Source: Clostridiales bacterium VE202-01
Lineage (GTDB): Bacteria; Bacillota_I; Bacilli_A; Erysipelotrichales; Coprobacillaceae
Direction: 5' to 3'
Assembly (NCBI GenBank): GCA_000508865.1
Contig: BAHP02000118.1
Location: forward strand, 1-45,871
Length of the DNA stretch: 45,871 bases
Below are positions 7,094 to 16,741 of the stretch, piece by piece (position 1 is the first letter of the stretch; each line of letters starts with the position of its first letter). Under the pieces are notes generated by a model that was given only the letters and a program-made list of their open reading frames with translations, was not told the DNA's origin and did no database searches. The translations under genes were made by a program, and so were the position numbers.

Positions 7094-7114
7094 AACTGCA
7101 TAATGCAGTTTTTT
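7094..7114 (+). terminator. Second intrinsic terminator before the polysaccharide genes
   Basis: AACTGCA-TAA-TGCAGTT (7094-7110) with T-run 7109-7114, 19 bp before the aminotransferase start. Two terminators in tandem make a roadblock that processive antitermination would have to overcome. Confidence 0.75.
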
Positions 7115-7132
7115 GTTATGGAGGGGACAAAT

Positions 7133-8266
7133 ATGTCACATATATTTTTAGCATCACCACATATGAGTGATGAAGGTTATGAACAGAAGTATATTAAAGA
7201 AGCATTTGATACCAACTGGATCGCTCCTCTTGGTAAAAATGTTAATGAATTTGAAAATGAAATGATAGATAAGCTTGGTGCTAAAGCTGCAGTTGCTTTA
7301 TCCTGCGGTACTGCTGCTATCCATATGGCTTTAAAAAGTATTGGTATTAAACAGGGTGATCTTGTTTTTTGTCAGACTTTAACTTTCAGTGCTTCAGCTA
7401 ATCCAATTACTTATGAAAAAGCTGTACCGGTATTTATTGACAGTGATGAGTCATGGAATATGTCGTTAACGGCTTTAAAGAAAGCTTTTGAAAAGTATAA
7501 AGATAATCTGCCTAAAGCTGTTATTGTCGTTCATCTTTATGGATTAGCAGCTAATATTAAAGAAATCAAAGAAATCTGTGATGAATATGGTGTACCTTTG
7601 ATCGAAGATGCTGCTGAATCATTAGGAACAACAGTAAATGGTCAGTATACAGGAACTTTTGGTGATTATGGCATCATTTCATTTAATGGAAACAAGATCA
7701 TTACCTCATCAGGAGGTGGGATGTTGTTATTCAACACTGATGATGCTGCAAAAAAAGCAAAGAAAGTATTATTCTGGTCAACGCAGGCAAGAGAACAGGC
7801 AAGACATTATGAGCATAAGGAAATAGGTTATAACTATCGTATGAGCAATATCGTAGCTGGAATTGGGAGAGGGCAGTTAAAGGTACTGGATCAAAGGATA
7901 GCTAAGAAAAGATATATCTATGAATACTATCAAAAAGAGATAGGGAGTCTGGAAGGGCTAACGATGATGCCAAGAGACAAGTATGGATCATATTCCAACT
8001 GCTGGCTGTCAACAATCCAGATAGATGAAAACTGTAAAGTAAGACCAATAGATATAATGGTAGCGTTGGAAGAAAACGATATCGAATCAAGACCGGTATG
8101 GAAACCGATGCATCTACAGCCGGTATTCAAAAATTATGATTATATAGATAACGATCAGACATCAGAAAAGCTGTTTAATAATGGAGTATGTTTACCAAGT
8201 GATACAAAGATGAATGATGAAGATCTGGAAAGAATCTGCAACATCATAAAAGGATTGTGGAAATGA
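7133..8266 (+). CDS. DegT/DnrJ-family sugar aminotransferase, PglE-like
   Basis: A PLP-dependent aminotransferase of 377 residues, probably converting a UDP-4-keto-6-deoxy-GlcNAc to the 4-amino sugar (bacillosamine route). Visible landmarks are CGTAAIHMALKSIG (phosphate binding, near residue 58), LIEDAAESLG (Asp159, contacts the pyridine N) and FNGNKIITSSGGG with Schiff-base Lys188. GGAGGGG at 7120-7126 fixes ATG 7133; an upstream in-frame start at 7103 lies in the terminator hairpin. It overlaps the phosphosugar transferase gene by 4 bp and is followed by a PglD-like acetyltransferase, the neighbours expected for this pathway. The 4,6-dehydratase (PglF) is not in the window. The GC content looks higher here than in the downstream glycosyltransferase block. 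Confidence 0.88.
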   Translation: MSHIFLASPHMSDEGYEQKYIKEAFDTNWIAPLGKNVNEFENEMIDKLGAKAAVALSCGTAAIHMALKSIGIKQGDLVFCQTLTFSASANPITYEKAVPVFIDSDESWNMSLTALKKAFEKYKDNLPKAVIVVHLYGLAANIKEIKEICDEYGVPLIEDAAESLGTTVNGQYTGTFGDYGIISFNGNKIITSSGGGMLLFNTDDAAKKAKKVLFWSTQAREQARHYEHKEIGYNYRMSNIVAGIGRGQLKVLDQRIAKKRYIYEYYQKEIGSLEGLTMMPRDKYGSYSNCWLSTIQIDENCKVRPIDIMVALEENDIESRPVWKPMHLQPVFKNYDYIDNDQTSEKLFNNGVCLPSDTKMNDEDLERICNIIKGLWK

Positions 8267-8907
8267 TGGAAAACAGGCATAAAGCATATGGACCATATGA
8301 AAAGTATTTAAAAAGACCGATAGATATCATCTGTTCTTTACTGGCGCTGATCGTATTTAGCTGGCTGTATCTGATCATTGCACTGTTAGTAAGGATCAAA
8401 TTAGGCAGTCCGGTACTGTTTAAGCAGGAAAGACCAGGTAAAGATGAAAAGATATTCAATCTGTATAAATTCAGAACGATGACAGATGAAAGAGATGAAA
8501 AGGGTAATTTACTGCCAGATGAAATGCGACTAACAAAATTTGGAAAATTATTAAGAGCGACAAGTCTTGATGAGTTACCGGAAGCTTTAAATATCTTAAA
8601 AGGCGATATGTCAATAATTGGGCCACGGCCATTATTAGTAAGATATCTGCCAAGATATAATGATGAACAGCATCGAAGACATGAAGTAAGACCGGGATTA
8701 TCAGGATATGCTCAGGTACATGGGAGAAACAATATTACATGGACAGAGAAGTTTAGACTGGATGTTGAATATGTAGATCATATTACATTTATAACAGATG
8801 TGAAGATTTTGATAGGAACAGTACATAAAGCATTTATCAAACAGGAAGGGATTTCTTCTACAACGTCGGCAACAATGGAAGAATTCATGGGTAATATCAA
8901 TGAATGA
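8263..8907 (+). CDS. Undecaprenyl-phosphate sugar-1-phosphate transferase, PglC-like
   Basis: An initiating glycosyl-1-phosphate transferase of the bacterial sugar transferase family, loading the first (diacetamido) sugar phosphate onto undecaprenyl phosphate at the membrane. The 214-residue length matches the minimal monotopic PglC form rather than the long WbaP/WcaJ form. One hydrophobic segment lies near residues 20-45, then NLYKFRTMTDERDEKG, SLDELPEALNILKGDMSIIG and PRPLLVRYLPRY. ATG 8263 overlaps the upstream stop (ATGA), with AAGGAT as ribosome-binding site. Assignment to a bacillosamine-type substrate comes from the neighbours. Confidence 0.9.
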   Translation: MMENRHKAYGPYEKYLKRPIDIICSLLALIVFSWLYLIIALLVRIKLGSPVLFKQERPGKDEKIFNLYKFRTMTDERDEKGNLLPDEMRLTKFGKLLRATSLDELPEALNILKGDMSIIGPRPLLVRYLPRYNDEQHRRHEVRPGLSGYAQVHGRNNITWTEKFRLDVEYVDHITFITDVKILIGTVHKAFIKQEGISSTTSATMEEFMGNINE

Positions 8908-9520
8908 GAGATTAATAATTATTGGAGCAAGCGGACATGGAAAGGTTGTCGCAGATATTGCAGAATTAAATGGATACAAAGAGATAGCCTTTTTAGATGA
9001 TGATAGATCAAAGAAAAGTAATGGTAAATATAAGGTAATTGGTACATGCAGTGATATTGATAAATTTATTGATGATTATGATTTCTTTGTAGCGATAGGA
9101 AATAATAAAATCCGAAAAAGAATCACCCAAATCTTATCAGATAAAGATATCATTCAACCAGTGCTTATACATCCTAATGCAATAGTTGATAAAACTGTTT
9201 TAATCAAAGAGGGAACAGTGGTAATGGCTAATGCAGTAATAAACGCAGATACTATGATTGGAAAAGGATGTATCATCAATACAGCTTCATCAGTAGATCA
9301 TGACTGTATTATTAAAGATTACGTACATATTTCACCGGGAGTACATATCGCAGGTACAGTAAGAATAGGAAAAAATGCCTGGGTAGGAACAGGAACATCA
9401 GTAATAAATAATGTAAGTATTACTGATGACTGTATAATCGGGGCCGGAGCAGTGGTCATCGATGATATCAGTAATTGCGGTACATATGTGGGTGCTCCAG
9501 CAAGGATGGTGAGGAAATGA
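8900..9520 (+). CDS. Sugar O/N-acetyltransferase, PglD-like
   Basis: An acetyl-CoA-dependent acetyltransferase of 206 residues, probably acetylating the 4-amino group of the UDP-4-amino sugar made by the PglE-like enzyme. It has an N-terminal Rossmann-like UDP-sugar domain (LIIIGASGHGKVVADIAE, residues 5-22) and a C-terminal left-handed beta helix of hexapeptide repeats from about residue 95. The catalytic-base candidate is His134 in SSVDHDCII. It ends in GAPARMVRK, as usual for this family. It overlaps the previous gene by 8 bp and the next by 4 bp, so it is part of a tight operon. Confidence 0.9.
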   Translation: MNERLIIIGASGHGKVVADIAELNGYKEIAFLDDDRSKKSNGKYKVIGTCSDIDKFIDDYDFFVAIGNNKIRKRITQILSDKDIIQPVLIHPNAIVDKTVLIKEGTVVMANAVINADTMIGKGCIINTASSVDHDCIIKDYVHISPGVHIAGTVRIGKNAWVGTGTSVINNVSITDDCIIGAGAVVIDDISNCGTYVGAPARMVRK

Positions 9521-10595
9521 GAAGAATCCTGATTTTAGCTAATAACGATATAGGTTTGTATAAGTTTAGAAAAGAACTGATTGCAAAACTGATAAAAACC
9601 AACGAAGTATATATATCACTGCCATATGGAAAAATGGTAGAACCTTTGATTAAAATGGGGTGTCATTTTATTGATACATCAGTAGACAGACGAGGGATCA
9701 ATCCCGTAACTGATCTAAAGCTGTTAAATAAATATCGAAAGATCTTTGATCAGGTGAAACCAGATCAGGTAATAACCTATACGATCAAACCAAATATCTA
9801 TGGCAGTTTTACTGCGCGGATAAAGAAAGTAGAATATGCTGTAAATATTACAGGGTTAGGAACAGCGTTTCAAAATGATAATCTGTTGAAAAAGATTATC
9901 ATTTTATGTACAAAAAAGCGTTAAAAAAAGTAAAAAACTGTTTTCTTTGAAAATATCGAAAACAGAGATATCTTCATTGAAAACAGGATCATAGAAAAAG
10001 ATAAAACATGTCTTCTTAATGGAGCCGGAGTAAATACAGAAGAATATCAGTATGCAGAATATCCAGATGAAAATAAACATATCAGATTCCTGTTTATTGG
10101 AAGGATCATGAAAGAAAAAGGAATCGATGAACTTCTTTATGCAGCAAAAAAGATAAAGAAAGAGTATGCCAATATAGAGTTTGATATAGTTGGTCCCATG
10201 GAAGATGATTATAAAAATAAAATTGAAGAATATGTAAACAGTAACATAATCAATTATTATGGATATCAAAGCGATGTAAAAAAATTCATAAAACAATGTC
10301 ATTGTTTTATATTGCCTTCATACCATGAAGGCATGGCAAACACACTACTAGAAGCAGGATCAATGGGGAGACCATTGATTACCAGTAATATTCATGCTGT
10401 AAAGAGGCCATTGATAATAATGGATATTTAGTAAAGGTAAGAGATAAAGAAGATCTGTATGAAAAAATAAAAATGTTTATTGAGTTAGATCATGAAAAGA
10501 AAGTTAATATGGCATTAAATTCCAGAAAGCATATAGAAAAAATATTTGATAAAAGGAAAGTAGTAAAAGAGACTATGAAAGGATTGGGATTATGA
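9517..10595 (+). pseudogene. GT4 glycosyltransferase, PglA-like, broken by three frameshifts as read
   Basis: The expected start is ATG 9517 behind GTGAGGAA, giving MRRILILANNDIGLYKFRKE. Three single-base changes break it: a missing T near 9905 (before MYKKALKKVKNC), an extra base near 9945 (before FENIENRDIF), and a missing G near 10395 (before CKEAIDNNGYLVKV). Net repair gives 360 codons ending at 10595 with a 4-bp ATGA overlap to the next gene, so the gene was intact in the recent past or is intact in reality. The body shows GT-B features: FLFIGRIMKEKGIDELL and the nucleotide-sugar motif SYHEGMANTLLEAGSMGRP. By family it would add the second sugar to the lipid-linked diacetamido sugar. Frameshifts may be sequencing errors. 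Confidence 0.8.
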
Positions 10596-11647
10596 GTGAA
10601 CCATTAATTTCGATAATCATACCAGTGTATAATGTTGAAAAATATTTAACACAGTGTTTAGATTCTGTTATAAATCAAACATACAGAAATATAGAAATTA
10701 TTTGTATCAATAATGGTTCAACTGATGGTAGTGAAACAATATTAAAAGAATTTCAAAAGAATGATAAACGTATCAAAGTTATTAATACTGTTAATGAAGG
10801 TGTATCTATTGCAAGAAATAAGGGGCTGGAAATTATAACTGGAGATTATACGATGTTTGTGGATTCAGATGACTGGATAGATTTAGAGACTTGTGAAGAA
10901 GTAATGAAAGTTGTTGCTAAAAATGAAGCAGATGTAGTAATGTGGTCATATATAAGAGAATTTGAAAATAAGTCTTTACCTAAAAAAATATTTAATGAAA
11001 ATGAAATAGTTTTTAAAGGAAATAAAGTTAGAAATTTACATCGAAGATTTGTGGGATTAATTGGTAAAGAACTTTCAAATATTGAAAGTGCAGATGCGTT
11101 ATGTCCAGTATGGGGAAAAATTTATAAATCATCAATCATAAAGAAAAATAAAATAGATTTTGTTGATATTAGAAAAATAGGATCATATGAGGACGGATTG
11201 TTTAATTTGGATTTATTTAAATATGTAAATAAAGTTGTATATATTGATAAACATTATTATCATTATCGTAAAAATAATAGTATTAGTGTTACTTCAAATT
11301 ACAATGATAGACTTTATGATAATTGGCAGAATCTTTATGATTTTATGGAAAGATACATCAAGGATAATTTTTTACCGGATGAATATATAACTGCATTAAA
11401 TAATAGGATCAGTATAGGAATCATAGGTTTAGGATTAAATGAGATGTCATCTAATGATAATTTTATTAACAGATTAAAAAAGATAAATTATATAGTCAAA
11501 AATAAAAGATATAAAAATTCAATAAAGCATTTGGAATTAAAATATTTTCCAATACACTGGAAAGTGTTTTTTTTATGTGCTAAGTATAGATGTTCTTTAG
11601 AAGTATATATTTTTTTAATGATAATTTCATATATTATTTCTAAATGA
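10592..11647 (+). CDS. Family 2 glycosyltransferase (GT-A)
   Basis: A 351-residue cytoplasmic GT2 enzyme extending the repeat unit. The N-terminal GT-A domain shows SIIIPVYNVEKYLTQCLDSV, INNGSTDGSETIL, and the metal/nucleotide motif FVDSDDWID near residue 94. The C-terminal half is a helical accessory region ending in a hydrophobic stretch near residue 340 that may lie on the membrane. It starts inside the end of the PglA-like gene (ATGA). Sugar specificity cannot be read from the sequence. Confidence 0.85.
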   Translation: MSEPLISIIIPVYNVEKYLTQCLDSVINQTYRNIEIICINNGSTDGSETILKEFQKNDKRIKVINTVNEGVSIARNKGLEIITGDYTMFVDSDDWIDLETCEEVMKVVAKNEADVVMWSYIREFENKSLPKKIFNENEIVFKGNKVRNLHRRFVGLIGKELSNIESADALCPVWGKIYKSSIIKKNKIDFVDIRKIGSYEDGLFNLDLFKYVNKVVYIDKHYYHYRKNNSISVTSNYNDRLYDNWQNLYDFMERYIKDNFLPDEYITALNNRISIGIIGLGLNEMSSNDNFINRLKKINYIVKNKRYKNSIKHLELKYFPIHWKVFFLCAKYRCSLEVYIFLMIISYIISK

Positions 11648-11781
11648 CATATTTAAAAGAAATTATAAAAATATTGTTAAATATTTTATATTTTTAATAT
11701 AAAAAATAAAATTGGATGTTTACTGTTTGGTTAAATAAAATTTTTAGAAAAAATATTTTTGAAAGAAGAAGGATAAAAATA

Positions 11782-12773
11782 ATGGATGATAGTATAATTT
11801 ATTTTAGTATAATTATTCCTATATATAATGTGGAAAAATACTTAAAAAAATGTGTAAATAGCATTTTGAAACAAGAATATAAAAATTTTGAAGTAATATT
11901 AGTTGATGATGGATCACCAGATAATTGTCCAAAAATTTGTGATGAATACAAAATGAAGGATAGTAGAATTAAAGTTATTCACAAGCAAAATGGTGGATTA
12001 AGTAGTGCACGTAATGAAGGAATGAAAAAAGCAATTGGAGATTATCTTATATTTGTTGATAGTGATGATTATTGGAATTCTAGTGCTGCGCTTACTAAAA
12101 TATATGAAAAAATAATAAGTTTACATTCAAGGGTTGATGTTCTTATATATAATAATGTTGATCATTCATGTATTAGTAATGAAGATATAATTTGTAATAG
12201 AAATTATGATGAAAAAAAAATGGAGACTTCTGAAAAATATGATGTTTTAAAATATTTATTTCAAAATAATTTATTTCCTGGTGCAGCATGGGTGACAGTT
12301 ACACGTAGAAAATTATTAATTGATAATAATATTTTTTTATAGAAGGAATTAAAGCTGAGGATATTGACTGGCTTTTAAATGTTTTTTTAAAGGCTGATTC
12401 ATATTCAGCTGTAAATATGGCTTTTTATGTATATCTTAAGAATAGAAACAATTCAATTACTGGAACTGCTGATATGAAATCTATAGATGATATTTTATAT
12501 ATATTACAATTATGGATAATAAAATTAGGTAAATATCCAAATAAAGAAATTAAAAATTATATATATGGATATTTATCTAAGCACTATCTTTGTGCATTAT
12601 TAATAGAAAAACATATAAAAAAAATTGAGAAGAAAATGCTTAAGCCTAAATTAAAAAAATATAAATTTTTACTTAAATATAACAATAGTATTTTAGTTAA
12701 ATGTTGTTATTATTTACCATTGGAACTTTTATGTATAGTATTAAATATATTTTATAAATGGAAGAGAAAATAA
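11782..12773 (+). pseudogene. Family 2 glycosyltransferase, single frameshift as read
   Basis: AGAAGG at 11767-11772 favours ATG 11782. The first 187 residues form a GT-A domain: FSIIIPIYNVEKYLKKCVNS, VDDGSPDNCPKICDEY, FVDSDDYWN. The frame then stops at 12342 in a run of seven T. Adding one T gives FIEGIKAEDIDWLLNVFLKA, the normal continuation with the ED metal-contact motif, and the rest of the gene to 12773. The repaired length is 330 residues. The homopolymer context suggests a sequencing error or recent mutation. Confidence 0.78.
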
Positions 12774-12778
12774 TATTT

Positions 12779-14104
12779 ATGAATCAAAAAAGAGTATTAA
12801 ATCAATCTGTGATTTTTTTTATGTTTATATTATTATTTAGTTATACATTATCTGTATTTTATTCACAGCTTAGAGAAGTAAACACATTTGTCATAACAAT
12901 TGAACTTTTAATTATAGGATGTCTATTTTTTTCTAATTTATCTAAATTAGATGGATCATATGGCATCAAAATAGGATATATTTTTTTACTATTGTTTGTT
13001 TTTCGTATGGTTTTATTATTTTATCAGTCAACACAGGGAAATCTACCAATGAGTGGTGGTGATTCGGCAGTTTTTCATTCAAATGCTAACAAAATAATTA
13101 CAAATGCTAATAATTTTTTTCAATTATTAGTTCCTAAAAGTACTTTAGAAAATCGGGGTGATTTTTTTGAACGATTAGTAGCAATAATTTATTATATATG
13201 TGGTGTAAAAACACAATACATTTATTTTTTTAGTTATATTATGAGTGAAATAGTAGTTCGTTATATTTTTAAAATATCGTCTTATCTTTCAAAAAAAAGA
13301 CATGTAGCAACTATATCATGTTTAATTTTTTACATTTGGCCTTTAGAAATAATATATTCAGTGGATTATTTACGAGAGATGACTACACAGGCATTTTTTG
13401 CAATATCACTATATTATTTCATTAGATATCTTTTTGAAAATGATATCCGAAAGCTAATAATAGCATTTATTTTTTCATATATATGTACAGGGATACATTC
13501 AGGAATGATAGCAATATTCGCTGGATATTTTGCAGTATTATTTTTTTATAGCCCAAAAACAAGAAGGTTACATATAACACTATTTCGGATTGTTATTGTT
13601 ATTTTATTATTTGCTTTATTGTATGGGTCTGGTGTATTAGATAGTGTTACTGGGAGATTTAGTAATATTAATGGCCTTAGTTCATTGACAAGAGATTCCG
13701 GTGTAATTGGTATGACAGATTATATTAGTACACCAGGCTCTACATTAGGAGTTATTATTCAGACACCTATACGATTGATTTATTTTATTTTAGCCCCGTT
13801 ACCATGGCATGTAAGAGGTACAAGTACATTTATTGCGTTTTTATTGGATGGAACGTTAAGAATGGTTATTGTTAATAAAATAGTCAAAAATTATATGAGT
13901 ATAAGAAAATCTGGCAATATTGAGCAAAAAGCTGTTTTTATTATTTTTATAATACTATGGCTTATGACAGATTTAGTTTTCTCATGGGGAACAAATAATT
14001 TTGGAACAGCAATGCGTCATAGACTGAAAATATTTCCTTTAGAAATTTTACTTATGTACGTATTGAGCTATCCAGTAAAGTCTTTTAAGTTGAGAAAAAA
14101 ATAA
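12779..14104 (+). CDS. Wzy-like polysaccharide polymerase (multi-pass membrane protein)
   Basis: A membrane protein of about 441 residues with roughly ten hydrophobic segments (for example FFMFILLFSYTLSVF, IIGCLFFSNL, FIFSYICTGI, IVIVILLFALLYGSGVL). A larger loop contains SGGDSAVFHSNANKI and a periplasmic-type region near GLSSLTRDSGVIG. Wzy polymerases have little sequence conservation; the call rests on topology, length and position between glycosyltransferases in a locus that also has a flippase. ATG 12779 is preceded by GGAAG with rather long spacing; ATG 12758 inside the previous gene is an alternative. Confidence 0.7.
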   Translation: MNQKRVLNQSVIFFMFILLFSYTLSVFYSQLREVNTFVITIELLIIGCLFFSNLSKLDGSYGIKIGYIFLLLFVFRMVLLFYQSTQGNLPMSGGDSAVFHSNANKIITNANNFFQLLVPKSTLENRGDFFERLVAIIYYICGVKTQYIYFFSYIMSEIVVRYIFKISSYLSKKRHVATISCLIFYIWPLEIIYSVDYLREMTTQAFFAISLYYFIRYLFENDIRKLIIAFIFSYICTGIHSGMIAIFAGYFAVLFFYSPKTRRLHITLFRIVIVILLFALLYGSGVLDSVTGRFSNINGLSSLTRDSGVIGMTDYISTPGSTLGVIIQTPIRLIYFILAPLPWHVRGTSTFIAFLLDGTLRMVIVNKIVKNYMSIRKSGNIEQKAVFIIFIILWLMTDLVFSWGTNNFGTAMRHRLKIFPLEILLMYVLSYPVKSFKLRKK

Positions 14105-14121
14105 TAATGAGGTAAGTTATC

Positions 14122-15096
14122 ATGATTAAAAATGAATTAATAAGTATTATTGTACCAATATATAATGTTGAAAAATATCTTGAACGTTGTGTTTTATCTA
14201 TTATACATCAAACATATCAGAATATTGAAATTATTTTAGTTAATGATGGATCAACAGATAAATCAGGTGAATTAGCAAATAATTTAGCAAAGAAAGATGC
14301 ACGTATTAAAGTTGTTCATAAAAATAATGGTGGTTTATCTGAGGCAAGAAATGAGGGAATCAAAAATAGTGTAGGTAAATATATTTTATTGGTAGATTCA
14401 GATGATTATATTCTTGAAACTACATGTGAAGAACTTATTCAAATTGCCATTGAATATGATTCTGATATGGTCTCTTTTAGGGAAAAAAAAATATATGAAG
14501 GTAATTTAACAGGTAATAATAAGCAAATACCAGATACAAAAAATATAATACTTTTAACAGGAAATGAAGCAGGTAAAAATTATTTATATGGGAGATATAT
14601 ACAGCACTCAGCATGTAGCAAGTTATATAAACGGGAATTATTTGATAAACTACTTTTTCCTACTGGAAAATTAGCTGAAGATATGGCAACAACATATTTA
14701 TATGTTTCTTTTTGTAATAAGATAATATTTTATGATAGACAATTGTATATGTATTGCATTAGAGAGAATAGTATTATGACACAGGCTAGTTTGAAACTTG
14801 TACTTGATGTTTATGATAATTCTTGTAAGATTTATGAATTTGAAAAAGAAAAATTTTTTGAACATCTTCCAATTATAGAAACAAAATATTGCAACTGTTT
14901 ATTAAAAACAATTGCGCGAATTTATAATGAAAGAAATAATTCTGACTTGTATCAAATAAAAAATGATATAGAATATAGATTAAAAAAAGTAGACTTAAAA
15001 TTAGTTCCCCTAAAAACAAAAGGAGTTTATTTTTTATATACATTAAATAAAACGATATTTTCAAAGATTATGAAGAAAATAGGCAAGAATGGATAA
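14122..15096 (+). CDS. Family 2 glycosyltransferase (GT-A)
   Basis: A 324-residue GT2 enzyme with SIIVPIYNVEKYLERCVLSI, VNDGSTDKSGELAN and LVDSDDYIL at the normal spacing, then KLAEDMATTYLY, the ED motif near residue 190. It is close in pattern to the other GT2 genes of the locus (10592, 11782, 15551), suggesting an expanded set assembling a multi-sugar repeat. It starts behind GAGGTAAG, 17 bp after the polymerase. An AT-rich non-coding stretch follows. Confidence 0.86.
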   Translation: MIKNELISIIVPIYNVEKYLERCVLSIIHQTYQNIEIILVNDGSTDKSGELANNLAKKDARIKVVHKNNGGLSEARNEGIKNSVGKYILLVDSDDYILETTCEELIQIAIEYDSDMVSFREKKIYEGNLTGNNKQIPDTKNIILLTGNEAGKNYLYGRYIQHSACSKLYKRELFDKLLFPTGKLAEDMATTYLYVSFCNKIIFYDRQLYMYCIRENSIMTQASLKLVLDVYDNSCKIYEFEKEKFFEHLPIIETKYCNCLLKTIARIYNERNNSDLYQIKNDIEYRLKKVDLKLVPLKTKGVYFLYTLNKTIFSKIMKKIGKNG

Positions 15097-15550
15097 AAAA
15101 TGTTAAATATATATTTTTATGTTGATTTTTAGCCTTGTATAATTCCACATATAATATGGAAAAATTAATAAAATATTTTATTGCTAATATTATTATTTGC
15201 TTTTTATATGAAAAGTAATAGTTGAAAATATAATTGATTCAGAATTAAATCAGATAAAATATATAAACATTGCATTGGTAGTACAATTTATAAGTATATA
15301 AATTATAATATATATAAATGAAGAAAATAAAAATGTTTTTACTGATATTATGCCTATTAACCGTATTTCTGATTTGTAAAAAATATATTGTATAGTAAAT
15401 TTGTGACTATTTTTGGAATGTTATCATGAGAATTTTTATATTATGTAATTGATTAAAAGAGTTAGTTATAGAGTTTTTTTATATATTTACAATTTATCTA
15501 TAGATTATGCAATTAAAAGATTATAAATAAAATTTAGAAGAGGTTTTGAA
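15097..15550 (+). other. Non-coding AT-rich gap with a 25-codon remnant
   Basis: No gene of normal size. The only suggestive frame is 15318-15395, MKKIKMFLLILCLLTVFLIC, which looks like a signal peptide or membrane segment without a body. It probably represents a decayed membrane or secreted protein gene between two glycosyltransferases. Confidence 0.45.
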
Positions 15551-16582
15551 ATGGAAAGAGGAAGTCTAATATCAATAATAGTACCTATATATAATGCTGA
15601 AAAATTTTTAAAAGAGTGCATTATATCACTTATCCAACAGAGTTACAAGAATCTAGAAATAATTTTGATTAATGATGGCTCTAAAGATTCGAGTGGAACA
15701 ATTTGTGATGATTATGCAAAAAAAGATAAGCGTATAAAGGTTATACATAAACAAAATGAAGGTGTATCTATAGCTCGTAATATAGGTTTGGATGTTGCTA
15801 GAGGAAAATATATAGGTTTTGTTGATAGTGATGACATATGTGAATTAGATATGTTTGAAAAATTATATTATGCAATCAGTGAATCGAATGTTGATATAGC
15901 TTTATGCATGTTTTCGGATTATGTAGATGGAATAAAAAAGGAACACAAAGAACCTATTAAAGTTGGAAAATATGATAAAAATCAAATTATCAATGAAATA
16001 ATAATGCCAATGGTAGGATCACCTATAACGTCTCCACAATGTGCACCAGTAATGGGAACATTGTGGAGATGTATTTTTAAATATGACATAATAAATATAT
16101 CTACACCTTTACGAATGAAAAATATAAAAATAGCAGAAGATTTATTATTTGATATTGAATATCTGTGTAGATGCCAAAACGCAATTGTAATTGGTGATGC
16201 TTTATATAATTATCGTATGAACGAATCTTCTGCAACTCATTTATACATTACAGATTTATATAATAATATTTGTATTCAAATGAAACTAATGAAAGATGTT
16301 TTGATAAAAGAAAATTTGTTTTCTAAACTTATGGAAGAGCACTATGCAATGACAGTTTTATATAACTTGACATGGTGTATTAGTAATGAGACTAAGAGAA
16401 GTAATCTTCTCTCGAAAAAAGAAATTATAAAAAAAATCAAAGGATATAGAAATTTAACTGATTATAAGAAAGTTTTAAAATGGTCAATTATTAAAAATAT
16501 AAAAACTAATGAAAAATATTATTTTTTAATCATAAAATTAAAACTTTATCATTTAGTTTTTTTGTTTAATAGGAAGGATTAA
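15551..16582 (+). CDS. Family 2 glycosyltransferase (GT-A)
   Basis: A 343-residue GT2 enzyme. It has SIIVPIYNAEKFLKECIISL, INDGSKDSSGTICDDY, FVDSDDICE and the later KIAEDLLFDIEYLC acid motif. The AGAAGAGG ribosome-binding site is 8 bp before ATG 15551. It is flanked on both sides by untranslated AT-rich DNA. Sugar donor and acceptor cannot be predicted. Confidence 0.86.
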   Translation: MERGSLISIIVPIYNAEKFLKECIISLIQQSYKNLEIILINDGSKDSSGTICDDYAKKDKRIKVIHKQNEGVSIARNIGLDVARGKYIGFVDSDDICELDMFEKLYYAISESNVDIALCMFSDYVDGIKKEHKEPIKVGKYDKNQIINEIIMPMVGSPITSPQCAPVMGTLWRCIFKYDIINISTPLRMKNIKIAEDLLFDIEYLCRCQNAIVIGDALYNYRMNESSATHLYITDLYNNICIQMKLMKDVLIKENLFSKLMEEHYAMTVLYNLTWCISNETKRSNLLSKKEIIKKIKGYRNLTDYKKVLKWSIIKNIKTNEKYYFLIIKLKLYHLVFLFNRKD

Positions 16583-16741
16583 AGTCTGAAAAGAAAATTT
16601 ATTATTAATTGAAGAAAACAAAGATGTTAGTGCTATTATTTCTTTTACATGGTAGTATTCAAAGTTCATTTAGGGTAATAGTAAATAGGGGATTATATGT
16701 TCGTGTTTGAGAGATGAAAGTGGACGAAAACGGAGGAATAT

